Of a stretch of 38,106 bases of DNA, positions 38,099-38,106 are shown piece after piece. The stretch is from Candidatus Kaiserbacteria bacterium (lineage in GTDB: Bacteria; Patescibacteria; Paceibacteria; UBA9973; UBA2100): positions 1 to 38,106 of the forward strand of contig NVTG01000018.1 in NCBI GenBank assembly GCA_002401495.1, written 5' to 3'. The position numbers and the translations under genes were made by a program. A model generated the notes under the pieces. It was not told where the DNA came from, ran no database searches, and worked only from the letters and a program-made list of their open reading frames with translations. Position 1 is the first letter of the stretch. Every line of letters starts with the position of its first letter.

Positions 38099-38106
38099 GT
38101 TTTATT

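Noticed and set aside
1..38106. CRISPR array, insertion sequence, prophage or recoded TGA
   Set aside because: No regularly spaced repeats, transposase or terminal inverted repeats; TGA clearly ends several genes.

Overview
The window looks like chromosome from a candidate phyla radiation bacterium (Patescibacteria), most likely a Parcubacteria lineage related to Kaiserbacteria or Nomurabacteria. This rests on gene content: a shortened YebC, a PolA with no recognisable proofreading domain, a ribosomal protein L19 with a long acidic tail, a DUF5652 membrane protein, a PilM with the N-terminal PPPKFLSMPAAGIDIS signature, many small membrane or acidic proteins without known function, short intergenic gaps and AT-rich DNA. 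TGA acts as a stop (for example tmk and the cation transporter), so the code is standard. No rRNA, CRISPR, phage or insertion sequence was seen.

Layout. 1-3.1 kb: the start of a class A penicillin-binding protein (minus), tyrS, a 50-residue acidic protein and ruvC-yebC. 3.1-4.2 kb: a deoxyribosyltransferase-like gene and two small orphans. 4.2-7.2 kb: ruvB, a previously unlisted structured RNA with 6S-like architecture on the opposite strand (about 5220-5452), and the pilus ATPase pilB. 7.3-10.8 kb: tsaE, polA (broken in frame) and holA. 10.8-15.8 kb: an operon of exported proteins with Ig-like domains and an M15 peptidase. 15.8-19.9 kb: tRNA-Lys, a SpoU methyltransferase, then ruvA, a MurE-like ligase and a lamin-tail-like membrane protein (minus), and a lipase. 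20-24.4 kb: a second hydrolase, rpsT, a membrane protein, tRNA-Arg, yvcK with an exported calcium-motif protein, tRNA-Ser and a broken HNH gene. 24.4-29.5 kb: a DUF5652 gene, ruvX, a tRNA-binding protein, a YqaA-like protein, pilM-pilN-pilO with a partner, and a membrane zinc protease. 29.5-34.5 kb: tRNA-Arg, a broken phosphoribosyltransferase, tRNA-Val, a pseudouridine synthase, rplS, tRNA-Leu, a Cys-rich mini-protein, a cation transporter, a cobalamin adenosyltransferase and tRNA-His. 34.5-38.1 kb: a DUF3179-TlpA pair, tmk, and secE-nusG-rplK closed by a strong terminator.

Three genome-wide themes stand out. First, most first-in-operon genes have a -10 hexamer (usually TATACT or TAGTAT) 6-8 bases before the start codon and no Shine-Dalgarno, which implies leaderless mRNAs. 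Second, a minority of single genes instead carry a Shine-Dalgarno-like purine stretch, mostly with their own terminator, and look like separately acquired cargo. Third, four genes (polA, an Ig-domain protein, an HNH nuclease and a phosphoribosyltransferase) are each broken by a -1 frame change at a homopolymer, and each is restored by adding one base. That pattern suggests consensus deletions unless reads show otherwise.

Functionally the window mixes translation and RNA modification, DNA replication and Holliday-junction repair (ruvA, ruvB, ruvC and ruvX all present, at separate loci), cell wall synthesis, and type IV pilus assembly (pilB separate from pilMNO).
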